Notes: generated by a model not told the origin, from the letters alone. 64,000 nucleotides of DNA from Acinetobacter brisouii CIP 110357 (GCF_000488275.1 NZ_KI530762.1:1768971-1832970); one strand, 5' to 3'. Positions 41,358 through 50,678 are shown, counted from the first letter of the stretch. Program-made: numbers and translations.

Positions 41358-41759
41358 ATGAAAAAATCTATCCTTGCTGCACTCGTTTTAGTAGGCGCAG
41401 CAACTGCACATGCAGAAACAACTCCTACTACCAATCCCAATATATCAACTCCACTCAGCACTCCTGTAAAAGGTTCTCTCTGTGTCATGATCGATACACC
41501 ACCGAGCGATTTACCCTATAAAGTTGTGAAACGCATTAAAATTGCGAAAGGCACTTATGGCAGTGTTACAGATTTATATCCTCGATTACATGAAACTGCT
41601 CAAAAATACCATGCCGATGCCATCATTCATTATAGTGCGAGTCAACGCTTCGGTTTCTGGCCTTGGCGCTTTGTACGACCTGTGATTGCAGGTACAGCCA
41701 TTCAATGGAAATCTCCATCTGCTGCAAACTGTCGTTTAGCCAATGGTCAAGAACTCTAA
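41358..41759 (+). CDS. Small secreted protein of unknown function
   Basis: 133 aa. A textbook signal peptide (MKKSILAALVLVGAATAHA) is followed by a T/P-rich linker and a compact domain of about 85 residues (LCVMIDTPPSDLPYKVVKRI, GSVTDLYPRLHETAQKYHAD, AIIHYSASQR, GTAIQW) with alpha/beta pattern reminiscent of YbjQ-like folds. Two cysteines, near the domain ends, could bond. No firm family is recognised. A terminator follows, shared with the convergent transporter gene. Confidence 0.75.
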   Translation: MKKSILAALVLVGAATAHAETTPTTNPNISTPLSTPVKGSLCVMIDTPPSDLPYKVVKRIKIAKGTYGSVTDLYPRLHETAQKYHADAIIHYSASQRFGFWPWRFVRPVIAGTAIQWKSPSAANCRLANGQEL

Positions 41760-41782
41760 GTTTTCCACACCTATACTATTAA

Positions 41783-41819
41783 AAAAAATGCCAGTGAGTT
41801 TGATCCACTGGCATTTTTT
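41783..41819. terminator. Bidirectional terminator
   Basis: Arms aaaaaatgccagtg / cactggcatttttt with a 9-nt loop, between convergent genes. Confidence 0.92.
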
Positions 41820-41836
41820 ATTGCCTCATGTTTTTG

Positions 41837-43132
41837 TTAATGATCATGGTGCAAATATTCAGGCTCTTTTGGCAATTTCATACTACAAAAGAAGCAAATG
41901 ATTAACATCACAATCACATAAATAAAGAACGTATATTCATGCCCTGAGTCTTTAAATTGCAATGCAACTGCTGGAGCAGAACCGCCAAATATCGCGTTTG
42001 CCACCGCATAAGAGAAACCCACACCAAGTGCACGTACATGAGGTGGAAACATTTCAGCCTTAATCAATCCACTAATGGATGTATAAAAGCTGAGTATCAT
42101 CATTAGAAATATCAGCATCAACGTCAGAATAACAGGTGACGTACTAAATGCTGGCATAGCAATCACCATTACAGGGTAAATAAAAATCGCTAACAGTGAA
42201 CTAAACAATAACATTGAGTTACGACGTCCAATGCGATCAGAAATCATACCAAAGACAGGTTGCATCACCATATAAACAAACAATGCAACCGTCATCATAT
42301 AACCGACTGTTTTTGCAGCTAATCCTAAGCTACTAAAGTAGGTTTTAGAATAAACCGTTAAAACATAAAATGTTAAAGAACCTGCAGATGTATAACCCAC
42401 GACCAGCAAAAATGACTGCCAGTGATCTCTAAAAAGAGCTTTAAGTGTTCCAGATTCCTCACGATGACTATCTTCTGCGGATAGTGTTTCTTCTAAACGA
42501 CTACGAGCCACTAGCGATAGAAGTGCAGTAATACCACCAATTACAAACGGAATACGCCAACCGCCAGCTTGTAATTGCTGCTCACTCATAAAGAATAACA
42601 AAATGACACCCAATACACTTGCTAAAAGCTGCCCACCAGACAATGTGACATATTGAAAGGAAGCATAAAAACCACGATGACCTTTTAATGCAATTTCACT
42701 CATGTACGTAGCAACAGCACCATACTCCCCTCCTACAGATAAGCCTTGCAACAAACGTACTATAAGCAACAAGAATGGTGCAAAAATCCCGACCTGCTCA
42801 TAAGTTGGCAACATCGCAAATAAGAATGAACTCAAAGCCATTAAAAAAATCGAAGTTACCATGGAACTTTTTCGACCGTGCTTATCTGCAATTCGTCCGA
42901 ACAGCCAACTACCAATTGGGCGCATAAAGAAACTGGCAGCGAATACACCCCAAACATAAATCTGTTTTGTTCCAGATGCCATGCTTGGAGAGGTTAATGC
43001 TTGCTGAAAATAAACAGCAAAAAACGCATAGATATAAAAGTCAAACCATTCAACCAAATTCCCTGAGGCGGCTCCAACAATACCAAAAATCCGTTTACGC
43101 TTTTCCTCTGGCGTATATACATGTTCATTCAT
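41837..43132 (-). CDS. MHS-family MFS transporter (KgtP-like)
   Basis: 431 aa from ATG 43132; GGGAG lies 8 bp upstream, while a GTG at 43141 abuts that site. Twelve membrane helices are predicted. GNLVEWFDFYIYAFFAVYF, FGRIADKHGRKSSM and LLQGLSVGGEYGA are typical of the metabolite:H+ symporter group that carries alpha-ketoglutarate, citrate or similar acids. Resemblance to alpha-ketoglutarate permease is closest by eye, but the substrate is not proven. It is transcribed alone. Confidence 0.9.
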   Translation of the reverse strand: MNEHVYTPEEKRKRIFGIVGAASGNLVEWFDFYIYAFFAVYFQQALTSPSMASGTKQIYVWGVFAASFFMRPIGSWLFGRIADKHGRKSSMVTSIFLMALSSFLFAMLPTYEQVGIFAPFLLLIVRLLQGLSVGGEYGAVATYMSEIALKGHRGFYASFQYVTLSGGQLLASVLGVILLFFMSEQQLQAGGWRIPFVIGGITALLSLVARSRLEETLSAEDSHREESGTLKALFRDHWQSFLLVVGYTSAGSLTFYVLTVYSKTYFSSLGLAAKTVGYMMTVALFVYMVMQPVFGMISDRIGRRNSMLLFSSLLAIFIYPVMVIAMPAFSTSPVILTLMLIFLMMILSFYTSISGLIKAEMFPPHVRALGVGFSYAVANAIFGGSAPAVALQFKDSGHEYTFFIYVIVMLIICFFCSMKLPKEPEYLHHDH

Positions 43133-43429
43133 TATAGACACTCCCTCGTTGTTTAAATTTTAAGTAGTCTGTCTTACTTGGTTTTACGATTCCAAAATCA
43201 AAATCCCTTTTGATTGATTTATTGATGGTTTATTCTAAAACCTGTTATCTATCCTTTTTCTTCTCATCTAATATATTCAAAATAAAAACACTTTATGTGA
43301 AAAATCCAATTTTATTTTGTATAAATATGTATGAGACCTCTCAAGATCCAGCCGACAATATTTGTTTTATCTAATGAGTATTCAACCGAGCTATGGCATA
43401 CTGTAAAGAAATGACAAAGGTTTAACCTC

Positions 43430-43861
43430 ATGAAAATGACATTGAAATTATTGGGTCTGAGCGCTTTTGCTATTGGGCTAACAGCTTGCCAGAACGTTCC
43501 ACAAAGTTACAATGGTAACTCTGGCTATCAGGTTGAAAGTAAAACAGAAAATAGTGCCATTATTAGCTATACGCTTGCTGTTCATGCCAATCGTGTTGCC
43601 AATCAGAATAAGCTACAAAATGCTTGCAAGAAAGTTCTGGGTGCAAACCAAGATTATAAAATTGAAATTTTAAGTAGTAATGAGATTGCCAATCCTGCAA
43701 GCCTTCCAGTAAGCAATAGCGTACAAATTGGTAAAACACACACCACATTTGGTCTAAGCAATACCAGCAGCAATAACAATGATGACGACTATGCAATGCG
43801 CAATGCGATGCAAACTCGTCCAAGCACATTAACTGTCATCCGTTACCGCTGTTCAATCTAA
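43430..43861 (+). CDS. Small putative lipoprotein
   Basis: 143 aa. The signal peptide ends in the lipobox LTAC (Cys20). The mature part has a beta-rich core (ENSAIISYTLAVHANRV, KIEILSSNEI, TLTVIRYRCSI) interrupted by an S/N/D-rich loop (about residues 112-122), and two further cysteines that may pair. No family is recognised. It is a single gene, convergent with the methyltransferase gene. Confidence 0.75.
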   Translation: MKMTLKLLGLSAFAIGLTACQNVPQSYNGNSGYQVESKTENSAIISYTLAVHANRVANQNKLQNACKKVLGANQDYKIEILSSNEIANPASLPVSNSVQIGKTHTTFGLSNTSSNNNDDDYAMRNAMQTRPSTLTVIRYRCSI

Positions 43862-43893
43862 GTTAGACAGGACATCAATAAGACGCTGATGGG

Positions 43894-44562
43894 TTACAGC
43901 GTCTTATAAAAACTTACATTACGAAACTCTTTGGCTTCATCTAAATCTGGCCAAGTCGTAGCGCTACGTTCATCTATTTTTTGATATTGTGGATGACTAA
44001 AATTTTTCACTCGACTGTCTGCGACCCAAACTTCTGGGGCAAACTTTAAAAACTCATCTAAAAAGAAACGATTGCACTGGTCATATAACACATCGGCAGC
44101 GAGTAAAATATCAACTTGTTCAGCTTTATATAAATCATCCAGATATTCGAGCTCTACGCCATTAAGCAAAGCATTTCCACGGCAAGCATTTAAACTGACT
44201 TGATCAATATCACAGCAGATCACGCGCTTTGCACCTGCAAGTTTTGCCGCAATCGCGACCACTCCCGAACCCGCACCGAAATCCAGAACCACTTTATCTT
44301 TAACATGCTCAGGTTCTGCAAGTATCCACTGCGCCATTGCCAAACCCGAAGCCCAACAGAAGATCCAATACGGTGTGTCATTCCAGATGCGCTGAATCAC
44401 TTCATCATCCAAACGCTCAGTCGGAAATACAGGTGGTATCAACCACAATAAAATCGGCGTATTGGGTAACTGCTGTGGCTGTAAGTCACAATGAGGGATG
44501 ACTTGATGTAAGGCTTGAAGTAAATGTTCAGGGGCTTTGGTAAGTTGAAAGGTGCAGCTCAT
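43894..44562 (-). CDS. Class I SAM-dependent methyltransferase (ETFB lysine MTase-like)
   Basis: About 222 aa from ATG 44562 (MSCTFQLTK); ATG 44577 would add five residues. SAM motif I is VLDFGAGSGVVAIAA, motif II CCDID and a motif LLAADVLYD follow. The N-terminal PYWIFCWASGLAMAQWIL and overall layout resemble the METTL20/ETFB lysine methyltransferase group. The substrate is likely a protein lysine, by family resemblance only. Confidence 0.85.
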   Translation of the reverse strand: MSCTFQLTKAPEHLLQALHQVIPHCDLQPQQLPNTPILLWLIPPVFPTERLDDEVIQRIWNDTPYWIFCWASGLAMAQWILAEPEHVKDKVVLDFGAGSGVVAIAAKLAGAKRVICCDIDQVSLNACRGNALLNGVELEYLDDLYKAEQVDILLAADVLYDQCNRFFLDEFLKFAPEVWVADSRVKNFSHPQYQKIDERSATTWPDLDEAKEFRNVSFYKTL

Positions 44563-44606
44563 AAATAAGCTCAACAATTTATAATTACTATTTGATACGC
44601 GTTAGC

Positions 44607-44739
44607 GTCATCCGCAATTGTTCGAGGCCGGACTACATGAGACCGAAATGTTTCTGCGACTCATCTAAAGCTAACCAGTAGCTGACGAGTTTTGCGGATG
44701 ACAAATGGTTTTGGTTACTTTTCCCGAAAGAAAAGTAAC
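44607..44739. repeat. Structured intergenic element
   Basis: Outer arms gtcatccgcaa (44607-44617) and ttgcggatgac (44692-44702) are perfect 11-bp inverted repeats enclosing 74 bp of GC-richer sequence. A separate hairpin gttactttt / aaaagtaac follows at 44714-44739. The unit has a composition unlike the flanking AT-rich spacers and no coding frame. It looks like a dispersed repeat or a structured RNA. Confidence 0.55.
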
Positions 44740-44795
44740 ATACGAACTCCTAACATTTGCATTAAACGATAGGATGCCGTCCTGAATAAATTAAA

Positions 44796-45644
44796 TTAAC
44801 CTAAAGCTTTTTCAGCAGCTTCTACAGTTTGACGAATCAAAGTGGTAATCGTCATTGGACCAACACCACCAGGAACTGGTGTGTAAGCAGAAGCAATTTC
44901 TTCAATACCTTGCAACTGGATATCACCAACACCACCACCATCACGTGGGTGGAAGCCAGCATCAACCACAACAGCACCTTGCTTGATCCAGTCTTTTTGA
45001 ATCAATTCAGCTTTACCAACTGCACCCACAACGATGTCTGCTTGTTTAACCAAGTCAGCTAGGTTTTGAGTACGTGAATGGCAAATCGTGACTGTTGCAT
45101 TGGCTTGAAGTAGCATCATCGCCATTGGTTTACCCAAAATTGCAGAACGACCAACAACAACTGCATGTTTTCCTGCAATTTCAATGTTGTTTTCTTGCAA
45201 AATTGTCATAATGCCCGCAGGTGTTGCTGAACCATAAGCCGCTTCGCCCATTGCCATACGACCAAAACCAAGACAAGTGACGCCATCAACATCTTTTGCA
45301 AGGCTAATTGCATCAAAACACGCACGTTCATCAATTTGTGCAGGTACAGGATGCTGCAACAAAATACCATGCACATCAGGATTGGCATTTAATTTTTCAA
45401 TTTCAGCCAACAACTGTTCAGTTGTAGTTTCTTGCGGCAATTCAATTTTAATTGAATCCATACCCACGCGACGGCAAGCATTGCCTTTCATGCGGACATA
45501 CGTTGCCGATGCACCATCATCCCCCACCAGAATTGTTGCCAAAATCGGAGTACGACCAGATTTTTGCTTTAATACTTCAACACGTGCAGATAAATCTGCC
45601 TCAATTTGCTTTGCTAACGCTTTACCATCTAATACCAATGCCAC
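44796..45644 (-). CDS. folD: Methylenetetrahydrofolate dehydrogenase/cyclohydrolase FolD
   Basis: 282 aa from GTG 45644 (read as [15 protein letters not shown]), with GGAGA 6 bp upstream. It interconverts methylene-, methenyl- and formyl-tetrahydrofolate with [18 protein letters not shown] carries the catalytic lysine, [16 protein letters not shown] the NADP-site signature, and [14 protein letters not shown] the C-terminal motif. A longer reading to 45674 ignores the ribosome site. It is divergent from the tRNA-Cys/tRNA-Leu pair. Confidence 0.96.
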   Translation of the reverse strand: MALVLDGKALAKQIEADLSARVEVLKQKSGRTPILATILVGDDGASATYVRMKGNACRRVGMDSIKIELPQETTTEQLLAEIEKLNANPDVHGILLQHPVPAQIDERACFDAISLAKDVDGVTCLGFGRMAMGEAAYGSATPAGIMTILQENNIEIAGKHAVVVGRSAILGKPMAMMLLQANATVTICHSRTQNLADLVKQADIVVGAVGKAELIQKDWIKQGAVVVDAGFHPRDGGGVGDIQLQGIEEIASAYTPVPGGVGPMTITTLIRQTVEAAEKALG

Positions 45645-45797
45645 AATACGTCTCCACAGGCCGATATCAATCAATTCCGCAAATAATACATGATAATTTG
45701 CCCAATTTTATTTTAGATGTTGATTTTATGTGCATATCCTCTGAATTACCTATTGTTTTTTTTTCAAAGGTTGCTAATATGTGCATCACCAAGACAA

Positions 45798-45871
45798 GGC
45801 GGGGTGGCAGAGTGGTCATGCAGCGGACTGCAACTCCGTGGACGCCGGTTCGATTCCGACCTCCGCCTCCA
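45798..45871 (+). tRNA. tRNA-Cys(GCA)
   Basis: 74 nt including CCA. The acceptor GGCGGGG pairs with CTCCGCC (one G-T), the anticodon loop CTGCAAC carries GCA, and the T loop GGTTCGATTCC is normal. It lies 11 bp before tRNA-Leu and is probably cotranscribed. Confidence 0.97.
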
Positions 45872-45882
45872 ATCTTGGTAAA

Positions 45883-45968
45883 GCCCGGGTGGTGAAATAG
45901 GTAGACACAGGGGATTTAAAATCCCCCGCCCACAAAGCGTGCCGGTTCGAGTCCGGCCCCGGGCACCA
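45883..45968 (+). tRNA. tRNA-Leu(TAA)
   Basis: 86 nt including CCA. The acceptor GCCCGGG pairs with CCCGGGC, the anticodon is TAA in ATTTAAAAT, and a long variable arm marks class II. Confidence 0.97.
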
Positions 45969-46023
45969 TTTTAAGACTGTTAAAATGGTGCCAATAAAGA
46001 ATCCAGCGAAAGCTGGTTTTTTT
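45963..46023 (+). terminator. tRNA-Leu 3' hairpin and terminator
   Basis: The last six tRNA bases start a 12-bp inverted repeat, gcaccattttaa (45963-45974) / ttaaaatggtgc (45980-45991). A second hairpin ccagc-gaaa-gctgg (46003-46016) with T7 is the likely terminator. Confidence 0.8.
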
Positions 46024-46072
46024 ATGCCTGAAATTTGAATACCTATATTTAGATGTGTATTAAAAAAGCGAC

Positions 46073-46554
46073 TTAAAGTCGCTCTACAAATAAAATTCCA
46101 TTCAGATGATCAATTTCATGCTGCACAATCCGTGCAGGAAAACCTTCATAAGATTGTTCAACCTGTGCTCACCTTGTAGAGTTAAATAACGTACTTTAAC
46201 CGCATAAGCACGCTCCACTTGCCCACGCTGCTCAGGTACACTCAGACACCCCTCTTCACCAAAACAGGTTTCTGTTGAGTATTCAATAATCTCGGGGTTA
46301 ATCATGGTGACTGCTGGCATGTCTGGCGCATCTGGATAGCGCAGATTGGAACGTGACGCCACAATAATCACCCGTTTCGAGATATAGACTTGCGGCGCAG
46401 CAATCCCCACACCATTTCGCGCTAGCATGGTGGCCTGCATCGCAAGTGCCAATTGCTTCAGCCAGTCGCTATTTAGTTCATCTTGTGCAACAGCAGCCGC
46501 TTCAAGCGTTAAAATAGCTTCTCCACGTTGCGCTACAGGTAAAATGGCAGACAC
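46073..46554 (-). pseudogene. def: Frameshifted peptide deformylase (second def)
   Basis: The frame from 46554 starts as a normal deformylase with motif 1 GVGIAAPQ and motif 2 GEEGCLSVP carrying the metal cysteine. It leaves register near 46161-46164 and ends at 46102 with a meaningless tail. The missing part is intact in the -1 frame: VEQSYEGFPARIV then QHEIDHLNGILFVERL, stopping at 46073. So the HExxH metal motif is cut off by what looks like a one-base deletion. Deformylases remove the N-formyl group from new proteins. This copy may be the spare paralogue. Sequencing error is the main alternative. Confidence 0.88.
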
Positions 46555-46634
46555 CTTTTCTTCCTCAAAAATTAATTTTTCATCTTATAGAATTCAGCAT
46601 ACTATAAACAGAAATTTACAAACCAACGAATACC

Positions 46635-46838
46635 ATGAATGCAACACAACTTTTTCTTGGAGTCATTTTTGGCTCAATCGGGTTAGGCTATTTTATTTAC
46701 GGCAAAAAGCAAAAGCGTAGTATGCCTTTCATGTGTGGCTTAAGTTTAATGGTTTATCCCTATTTTTTTGATAGTAACCTTGCCATTGTCAGTATCGGTT
46801 GCATCTTAACCGCCATTCCCTATTTTGTACGTGTTTAA
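46635..46838 (+). CDS. Small two-helix membrane protein
   Basis: 67 aa with two hydrophobic helices (LFLGVIFGSIGLGYFIYG and AIVSIGCILTAIPYF) joined by a basic loop KKQKR. I recall similar short proteins widely in gammaproteobacteria without assigned function. The gene ends tail to tail with the PhzF gene, sharing 4 bp. Confidence 0.75.
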   Translation: MNATQLFLGVIFGSIGLGYFIYGKKQKRSMPFMCGLSLMVYPYFFDSNLAIVSIGCILTAIPYFVRV

Positions 46839-47659
46839 ACAAACAGCTCACCAATCATATAGAGCTTGGCATATCCTGAAACTTCCATACGCTCATCATT
46901 CAAGATTCGGCAGAACAACTCTCCCCCACGTGCCGATGCCTGATACGCGACCAATTCGGTTTTACCCAGTTTTTCTGCCCATAAGGGTACAATTGCGGTA
47001 TGAATCGAGCCTGTCACAGGATCTTCATCAATCCCAATCTCTGGCGCGAAATAACGCGAAATGCAGTCATAGGGAGATTCGCCCACATAACTTGCTGTCA
47101 CCGCAACATCTAAATTTGGTGCTTCCATCACGGCATGTGCATGACCTAATGCTTTGAGCTTTAAAAAATCCACCTCCAAGTCCAGTACATCTTGTGCAGA
47201 CTCCAACTCAATAATATACGCCTGTGGATTGACATAGACAGCTTGAATGGGCTTATTTAGAGCTTCATTTAAAATTTCTGGGTATTCTTCCAGATATTCA
47301 GGTTTACGAATCGGGAAATTCATATTGATTTTGCCATCTGCCGCCTGAGACACATAAAATGTTCCTAAATTTTTGACTTCAAACTCAATCTCAGTGGCTT
47401 TTGTGTATTCACGAAACAAGATAAAAGCACTTGCCAATGTTGCATGACCACAAAATGCCACCTCAGCAGTAGGTGTAAACCAGCGAATCGCATAATGGGT
47501 ATCATCAATTCGTTTTACAAATGCCGTTTCAGATAAATTATTTTCAAGGGCGATATTTTGCATTAACTCATCTGACAGCCATTCATCTTGTACAATCACT
47601 GCCGCAGGGTTGCCTTGAAATAATTTTTGACTAAAGGCATCCACTTGATAAATTTTCAT
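46835..47659 (-). CDS. PhzF-family isomerase
   Basis: 274 aa. The start IYQVDAFSQKLFQGNPAAV, NLSETAFV with the catalytic glutamate, VAFCGHATLASAF and the C-terminal DEDPVTGSIHTAIVP are family signatures. The fold is the diaminopimelate epimerase type. PhzF proper isomerises a phenazine precursor, but most family members lie outside phenazine clusters, as here, and act on unknown substrates. No phenazine genes are near. Confidence 0.92.
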   Translation of the reverse strand: MKIYQVDAFSQKLFQGNPAAVIVQDEWLSDELMQNIALENNLSETAFVKRIDDTHYAIRWFTPTAEVAFCGHATLASAFILFREYTKATEIEFEVKNLGTFYVSQAADGKINMNFPIRKPEYLEEYPEILNEALNKPIQAVYVNPQAYIIELESAQDVLDLEVDFLKLKALGHAHAVMEAPNLDVAVTASYVGESPYDCISRYFAPEIGIDEDPVTGSIHTAIVPLWAEKLGKTELVAYQASARGGELFCRILNDERMEVSGYAKLYMIGELFV

Positions 47660-47765
47660 TGTTTTACATTCTCTAGGTAGAATTAATTGATTGATGAACC
47701 GCAGAATCTTTTATTGTGATTGAGTTCATTTCTTTTTTAACCGAATCCTATACGATTGTCACTTT

Positions 47766-48368
47766 ATGAATGATTTTCCCAACTCACATTTTAAAAATGT
47801 CCCGCTTGAAAAGGCATATCGTTTACTGACTCACGGTGCAACGGTCTTGGTCTCTGCACAGCATGAGCAACAACGCGATGTCATGGCAGCTGCATGGGCG
47901 TGCGCACTAGAATTTAAACCCGCAAAAGTGACTGTAGTTCTCGATAAAAGTACCATGACCCGTCAGATTATTGAGCAATCGGGTTATTTTGTATTACAAG
48001 TTCCTACCTACAAACAAATTGATTTGGTTTATCAACTGGGTACAACCAGCCTGCATGACATGCCCAATAAACTAGAAAAAAGTGGTGTGAAATTATTTTA
48101 CTTAGAAGATTCAGAGCAACCTTTAGTTGCAGGCTGTTCAGCATGGTTAGTTTGTAAATTGATTCCTGAACCACACAATCAACAGGCACATGATTTATTT
48201 ATTGGCGAGGTCATCAGTGCATGGGCAGACGACCGAATTTTCCGTGATGGGCATTGGCATTTCCAAGATGCAGATCCTGAGTGGCGTAGCCTGCATCATG
48301 TTGCAGGTGGCAACTTCTATTTGATTGGCGAAGAAGTCAGCGTGCAGGATCGACTAAAATCACCTTAA
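47766..48368 (+). CDS. Flavin reductase-like (FMN-binding split barrel) protein
   Basis: 200 aa of the flavin-reductase-like domain. VTVVLDKSTMTRQIIEQSGYFVLQVPT, GVKLFYLEDSEQPLVAGCSAWLVCKLI and HVAGGNFYLIGEEV follow the split-barrel order. It likely binds FMN and may reduce flavin or an unknown substrate. It is divergent from the PhzF gene (106 bp apart), with its own terminator. Confidence 0.85.
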   Translation: MNDFPNSHFKNVPLEKAYRLLTHGATVLVSAQHEQQRDVMAAAWACALEFKPAKVTVVLDKSTMTRQIIEQSGYFVLQVPTYKQIDLVYQLGTTSLHDMPNKLEKSGVKLFYLEDSEQPLVAGCSAWLVCKLIPEPHNQQAHDLFIGEVISAWADDRIFRDGHWHFQDADPEWRSLHHVAGGNFYLIGEEVSVQDRLKSP

Positions 48369-48373
48369 AATAG

Positions 48374-48403
48374 AAAAGACCTCGCGTATAGCGAGGTCTT
48401 TTT
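48374..48403. terminator. Bidirectional terminator between flavin reductase gene and icd
   Basis: Perfect 12-bp arms aaaagacctcgc / gcgaggtctttt with a 5-nt loop. Confidence 0.93.
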
Positions 48404-48421
48404 CCGGTAAATCATTCGTTA

Positions 48422-49678
48422 TTATTCGCCCATGTTTTCAATAATTGCCTGACCAAATTCAGAACAACGAAGAAGTGTAGCGCCCGGCATTAAACGTTCA
48501 AAGTCATAAGTGACCGTCTTAGCGGCAATTGCACCTGAAATACCTTTAATGATCAGATCAGCAGCCTCAACCCATCCCATATCGCGCAGCATCATTTCCG
48601 CAGAAAGAATGATGGAGCCTGGGTTAACTTTGTCCTGACCCGCATATTTAGGTGCAGTACCATGAGTCGCCTCATAAACTGAAATCGCACCGCCAATATT
48701 TGCGCCAGGTGCGATCCCGATGCCACCCACTTCAGCAGCAAGTGCATCAGAGATGTAATCACCATTCAGATTCAACGTTGCAATCACTGAGTAGTCCGCA
48801 GGGCGCATCAAAATTTGCTGCAAAAATGCATCGGCAATTACATCTTTAATGATGATGTCTTTACCATTTTTAGGGTTTTTAATTTTCACCCAAGGGCCGC
48901 CATCAATCAGTTCTCCACCAAAGCGCTCTACAGCAAGCTCATAGCCCCATTCTTTGAATGCACCCTCGGTGTACTTCATTATATTGCCTTTATGCACCAA
49001 AGTTACACTTGGCTTATCATTGTCAATTGCAAACTGAATTGCTTTACGAACCAAACGTTGAGTCCCCTGTTTAGATACAGGTTTAATCCCGATACCACAA
49101 TCTTCAGGAAAACGGATTTTCTTTACACCCATTTCTTCTTGAAGAAATTTGATCACTTTTTTGGCTTCTTCAGAATCCGCTTTCCATTCAATCCCTGCAT
49201 AAATATCTTCTGAGTTTTCGCGGAAGATCACCATATCGGTGAGTTCAGGATGCTGAACTGGTGAAGGTACACCCTCAAACCAACGCACTGGGCGTACACA
49301 TACATAAAGGTCTAATTCTTGACGCAAGGCAACATTTAATGACCGAATACCACCGCCAACGGGCGTTGTGAGTGGACCTTTGATCGATACTACAAATTCA
49401 CGAAGTGCTTCAAAAGTTTCTTCTGGCATATATGTGCCATAAATTTTATCTGCTTTTTCACCACAATAAACTTCCATCCATTCGATAGATCGTTTGCCAC
49501 CATATGCTTTTTGTACTGCTGCATCGACAACAGCTCGCATTGCGGGTGTAATATCCACACCAATACCATCGCCTTCAATAAATGGAATGATTGGCTGGTT
49601 GGGAACATTGAGTGACAAATCTGCGTTTACAGTAATTTTGCTGCCATCCGCAGGCACAACGATCTTCTGATAACCCAT
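48422..49678 (-). CDS. icd: Isocitrate dehydrogenase (NADP, homodimeric)
   Basis: 418 aa from ATG 49678 ([12 protein letters not shown]), the same length class as E. coli Icd. It oxidises isocitrate to 2-oxoglutarate in the TCA cycle. The phosphorylation-site segment [18 protein letters not shown], the substrate loop [14 protein letters not shown] and the NADP-site [17 protein letters not shown] are conserved. The 60 bp upstream in frame are not conserved. It is divergent from rluE, as seen next to icd in E. coli, and a second unrelated isocitrate dehydrogenase lies at 50807. Confidence 0.98.
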   Translation of the reverse strand: MGYQKIVVPADGSKITVNADLSLNVPNQPIIPFIEGDGIGVDITPAMRAVVDAAVQKAYGGKRSIEWMEVYCGEKADKIYGTYMPEETFEALREFVVSIKGPLTTPVGGGIRSLNVALRQELDLYVCVRPVRWFEGVPSPVQHPELTDMVIFRENSEDIYAGIEWKADSEEAKKVIKFLQEEMGVKKIRFPEDCGIGIKPVSKQGTQRLVRKAIQFAIDNDKPSVTLVHKGNIMKYTEGAFKEWGYELAVERFGGELIDGGPWVKIKNPKNGKDIIIKDVIADAFLQQILMRPADYSVIATLNLNGDYISDALAAEVGGIGIAPGANIGGAISVYEATHGTAPKYAGQDKVNPGSIILSAEMMLRDMGWVEAADLIIKGISGAIAAKTVTYDFERLMPGATLLRCSEFGQAIIENMGE

Positions 49679-49876
49679 TGTATAGGTTCTCCCTTTTATT
49701 ATAGTTAGCAAATTAAAAAAATAATTGCCGATAGACAATACTTTCCTGTTTTCTTATCGCATAATAGATTAATTGAATTAAATCATTTTTGAGATTTATA
49801 TGAGAAATAACAATATTTCTCGCTCAAATAAAACTCAATGTTTCCTGTGGTTATCTGAAAGAAGAAGTCATTTTTT

Positions 49877-50665
49877 ATGAAAATCGTCATCCTGAACAAG
49901 CCCTATGACGTCCTCTCCCAATTTCGTAAAGACGAAGCCCACATGACGATGTCTGACTTTGTAGATGATCCAACTTTACGTTTGGCTGGTCGTCTTGATA
50001 TGGACTCTGAAGGTTTGGTTTTTTTAACTGATCACGGTGGCCTCAATCAATTCATCACCAATCCTGCAAATAAAAAATACAAGACGTATTTAGTTCAGGT
50101 AGATGGTGACATTTCTGAAGAAGCTCTTGAAAAATTACGTCAAGGAATTGAGCTCAATGATGGTATGACACTCCCTGCCAAAGCCATTAAAGTTTCAGAG
50201 CCAGAATGGTTATGGGAACGTAACCCGCCTGTACGTTACCGTGCAAGTATTCCAACATCTTGGGTTGAAATTTCAATTTGTGAAGGTCGCAACCGTCAGG
50301 TTCGTCGTATGACCTCTGCTGTTGGCTTCCCAACTTTACGTCTGATTCGCACCAAAATCGGTTCAATCGATTTGGTTCAACTTGGTTTACAACCAGGTGA
50401 AACTAAAGAAATTGAGCCGTTGCTGTATCCTGATTTTAGGGATGTTCCAGAAGAACGACCATATCAGTCACGCTCATACGTGAAAAAGCCAGGGGGTACA
50501 GGGGGTAAGCCAATGCACCAGAAAAAGAAAGAAGGCGAAAAGAAAAAAACGGGAACCAAACGCATTTGGCAAATGGATGAAAGTGAAAAACCACGTCGTA
50601 AGACCAATGGCACAACCCGTCCAAATACCAAAGCACCACGTGGTCGCAGCCGTAATGGTCGTTAA
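49877..50665 (+). CDS. rluE: 23S rRNA pseudouridine synthase RluE-like
   Basis: 262 aa. The catalytic aspartate is in AGRLDMDSEGLVFLTD. LNKPYDVLSQFRKD and GRNRQVRRMTSAVGFPTLRLIR are typical of the RsuA/RluE group; there is no S4 domain. E. coli RluE modifies U2457. After residue 195 comes a K/R/G/P-rich tail of about 65 residues, absent from short family members, which may help RNA binding. Its place beside icd matches E. coli gene order. Confidence 0.92.
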   Translation: MKIVILNKPYDVLSQFRKDEAHMTMSDFVDDPTLRLAGRLDMDSEGLVFLTDHGGLNQFITNPANKKYKTYLVQVDGDISEEALEKLRQGIELNDGMTLPAKAIKVSEPEWLWERNPPVRYRASIPTSWVEISICEGRNRQVRRMTSAVGFPTLRLIRTKIGSIDLVQLGLQPGETKEIEPLLYPDFRDVPEERPYQSRSYVKKPGGTGGKPMHQKKKEGEKKKTGTKRIWQMDESEKPRRKTNGTTRPNTKAPRGRSRNGR

Positions 50666-50678
50666 GATTTAAGTTTTT

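Noticed and set aside
45277..45895. Two overlapping frames (138 and 147 codons) antisense to folD, one running into tRNA-Cys
   Set aside because: Codon shadow of folD; a protein gene crossing a tRNA is not credible here.
45798..45968. Genomic island integrated at the tRNA-Cys/tRNA-Leu pair
   Set aside because: No integrase, no direct repeat of the tRNA end and ordinary housekeeping genes on both sides.
46151..46170. Programmed frameshift in the deformylase gene
   Set aside because: No slippery heptamer and no downstream structure seen; deletion or sequencing error is simpler.
46835..47659. Phenazine biosynthesis cluster suggested by the PhzF homologue
   Set aside because: No other phz-type gene in the window; isolated PhzF proteins are common and unrelated to phenazines.
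48815..49213. 132-codon frame antisense to icd
   Set aside because: Shadow of the icd frame with odd composition (many F, N, C).
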